A DNA stretch of 64,000 nt from CAVPCZ01 sp963779225 (GTDB taxonomy: Bacteria > Bacteroidota > Ignavibacteria > UBA10030 > UBA6906). The notes below the pieces were generated by a model that worked only from the letters and a program-made list of their open reading frames with translations, was not told the origin of the DNA and made no database searches. This document shows, piece by piece, positions 63,362 through 64,000 of this stretch (position 1 is its first letter; every line of letters starts with the position of its first letter). The position numbers and the translations under genes are program-made. The stretch is from assembly GCA_963779225.1 (NCBI GenBank), contig CAVZWW010000003.1, positions 3,038,001-3,102,000 of the forward strand, read 5' to 3'.

Positions 63362-63390
63362 TTGACATCTGGTGTCTCTGATAGTATATT
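63362..63390 (+). promoter_or_regulatory. Right-end promoter of island I3
   Basis: TTGACA (63362-63367), 17 bp, TATATT (63385-63390), pointing at att copy 4. Same design as at 40725 and 48913. The gap 63052-63361 before it shows no gene. Confidence 0.7.
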
Positions 63391-63402
63391 GTTGATCAAT
63401 TC

Positions 63403-63538
63403 CTCTGTTAACGGTCTGCTGGCGCGGGCCTAAAAAGTGGCAGAGAAATCCCTCAAAAGAATACCGCTTCTGCGGGTTATTCGGATGATCACGTCTTCCC
63501 AAACCGCAGGCCGGCAGTTCGAATCTGCTCGAAGACCC
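63403..63538 (+). repeat. Island right-end repeat with diverged att copy 4
   Basis: Counterpart of 40766-40901 and 48970-49105. TGCTAAC motifs are altered (TGTTAAC, TGCTGGC). AGAGAAATCCCTCAAA is kept, and the tRNA-derived 43 bp (63496-63538) carry about five changes, mostly at the end that would form the acceptor stem. Probable outer boundary of the array. Confidence 0.8.
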
Positions 63539-63681
63539 CCGGGTTTTTGCCCTTCTCTTGTTGAACGAAGGTTGCCCAATCCGGGGGGAAAGAGGCCCAC
63601 AGAAAATAGCCACCCAATGTTGAGTTGTGACGCGAGTAGACCGCACGGCCCTATTTTTCTTCCCGGACAAAGGAGAATCAA

Positions 63682-64000
63682 ATGTCATCCAGACATGTAC
63701 TCTTCGCCATTGCTGTTCTCTTCATGTCAGTCATCCTGTCGACTCCGTCAGGTGCCCAGCAGGTTGCAGACACACTCTTCAGCCCGAGCGTTGGCGCACC
63801 AGCGTTCAAGGAAGGATCCGGCCCCACCGTATTGATCGACGGAGGACACTACAATTTTCATACGATGAACGGGAGGTACCTCCCGTTCGCGCGCCTTCTG
63901 CAGAAAGATGGATATGTCGTGAAAGCCCGCGGAGGGAAGTTTACCCGGACGGATCTTGATCGGGCGAAAATCCTGGTCATTTCAAATGCGTTGGCAAAGG
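63682..64000 (+). CDS. Secreted protein, 3' end outside window
   Basis: AAGGAGAA lies just before ATG 63682. The signal reads VLFAIAVLFMSVILSTPSGAQ. The mature start GPTVLIDGGHYNFHTMNGRY, then LPFARLLQKDGYVVKARGG and AKILVISNALA, looks like the first half of a DUF4350/glutamine-amidotransferase-like Rossmann fold. No stop before the window ends. Confidence 0.65.
   Translation, partial: MSSRHVLFAIAVLFMSVILSTPSGAQQVADTLFSPSVGAPAFKEGSGPTVLIDGGHYNFHTMNGRYLPFARLLQKDGYVVKARGGKFTRTDLDRAKILVISNALAK

Noticed and set aside
63437..63835. 132-codon frame through att copy 4
   Set aside because: It crosses the repeat in a frame different from that used by the integrase and overlaps the well-supported secreted gene at 63682.

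Overview
The window looks like a chromosome segment from an FCB-group bacterium (Bacteroidota/Chlorobiota side, probably Ignavibacteria-like). Two signs support this. Four secreted proteins end in a Por/type IX-type C-terminal sorting domain (NPFNP...GLSSGVYFYR...TK+LLLLR), and a short NuoG is encoded next to NuoH and NuoI. The taxonomic call is inference; no marker gene allows a firm placement.

Core part (1-18973): a 5'-truncated alanine-type aminotransferase, nuoG-nuoH-nuoI, a CNNM/CorC-type membrane protein, then a tightly overlapping surface-polysaccharide operon (six GT2-type glycosyltransferases, two methyltransferases and a Wzx-like flippase, 6032-15018). This is followed by nadD, a small lipoprotein, a degenerate receiver-PAS-histidine-kinase-like protein, a TPR lipoprotein and a 54-aa zinc-ribbon protein on the minus strand.

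From 18974 the window is an accessory array anchored on tRNA-Arg(CCT). The last 43 bp of the tRNA gene (19006-19048) recur exactly at 40859-40901 and 49063-49105, and in diverged form at 63496-63538. They bound three tandem islands: I1 (19.0-40.9 kb), I2 (40.9-49.1 kb) and I3 (49.1-63.5 kb). The 3' end of each island shares a roughly 135-bp repeat preceded by a TTGACA-17-TAtaaT-type promoter that points across the att site into the next island. The integrase of I1 is cut by an IS3-family element. A short integrase N-terminus survives after the third att copy.

The islands share parts: a sorting-domain surface protein, a two-copy structured RNA with promoter and terminator, a TPR/response-regulator gene or its scar, and (in I1 and I2) an AAA/DUF4143 or Fic gene behind related palindromic operators. 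I1 also carries a cluster of LPP20-like, PEGA and fibronectin-III-like envelope proteins and a truncated McrC. I2 carries a quinone reductase, a secreted hydrolase and a YCF48-like surface protein. I3 carries an FG-GAP-like surface protein, an XRE/DUF2975 pair, a small membrane protein, a beta-barrel protein, AsmA, an FAD monooxygenase, a 1067-aa surface protein and a glycosyltransferase-like gene, plus several gene remnants. After 63538 the sequence appears to return to chromosome, with a partial secreted protein at the edge.
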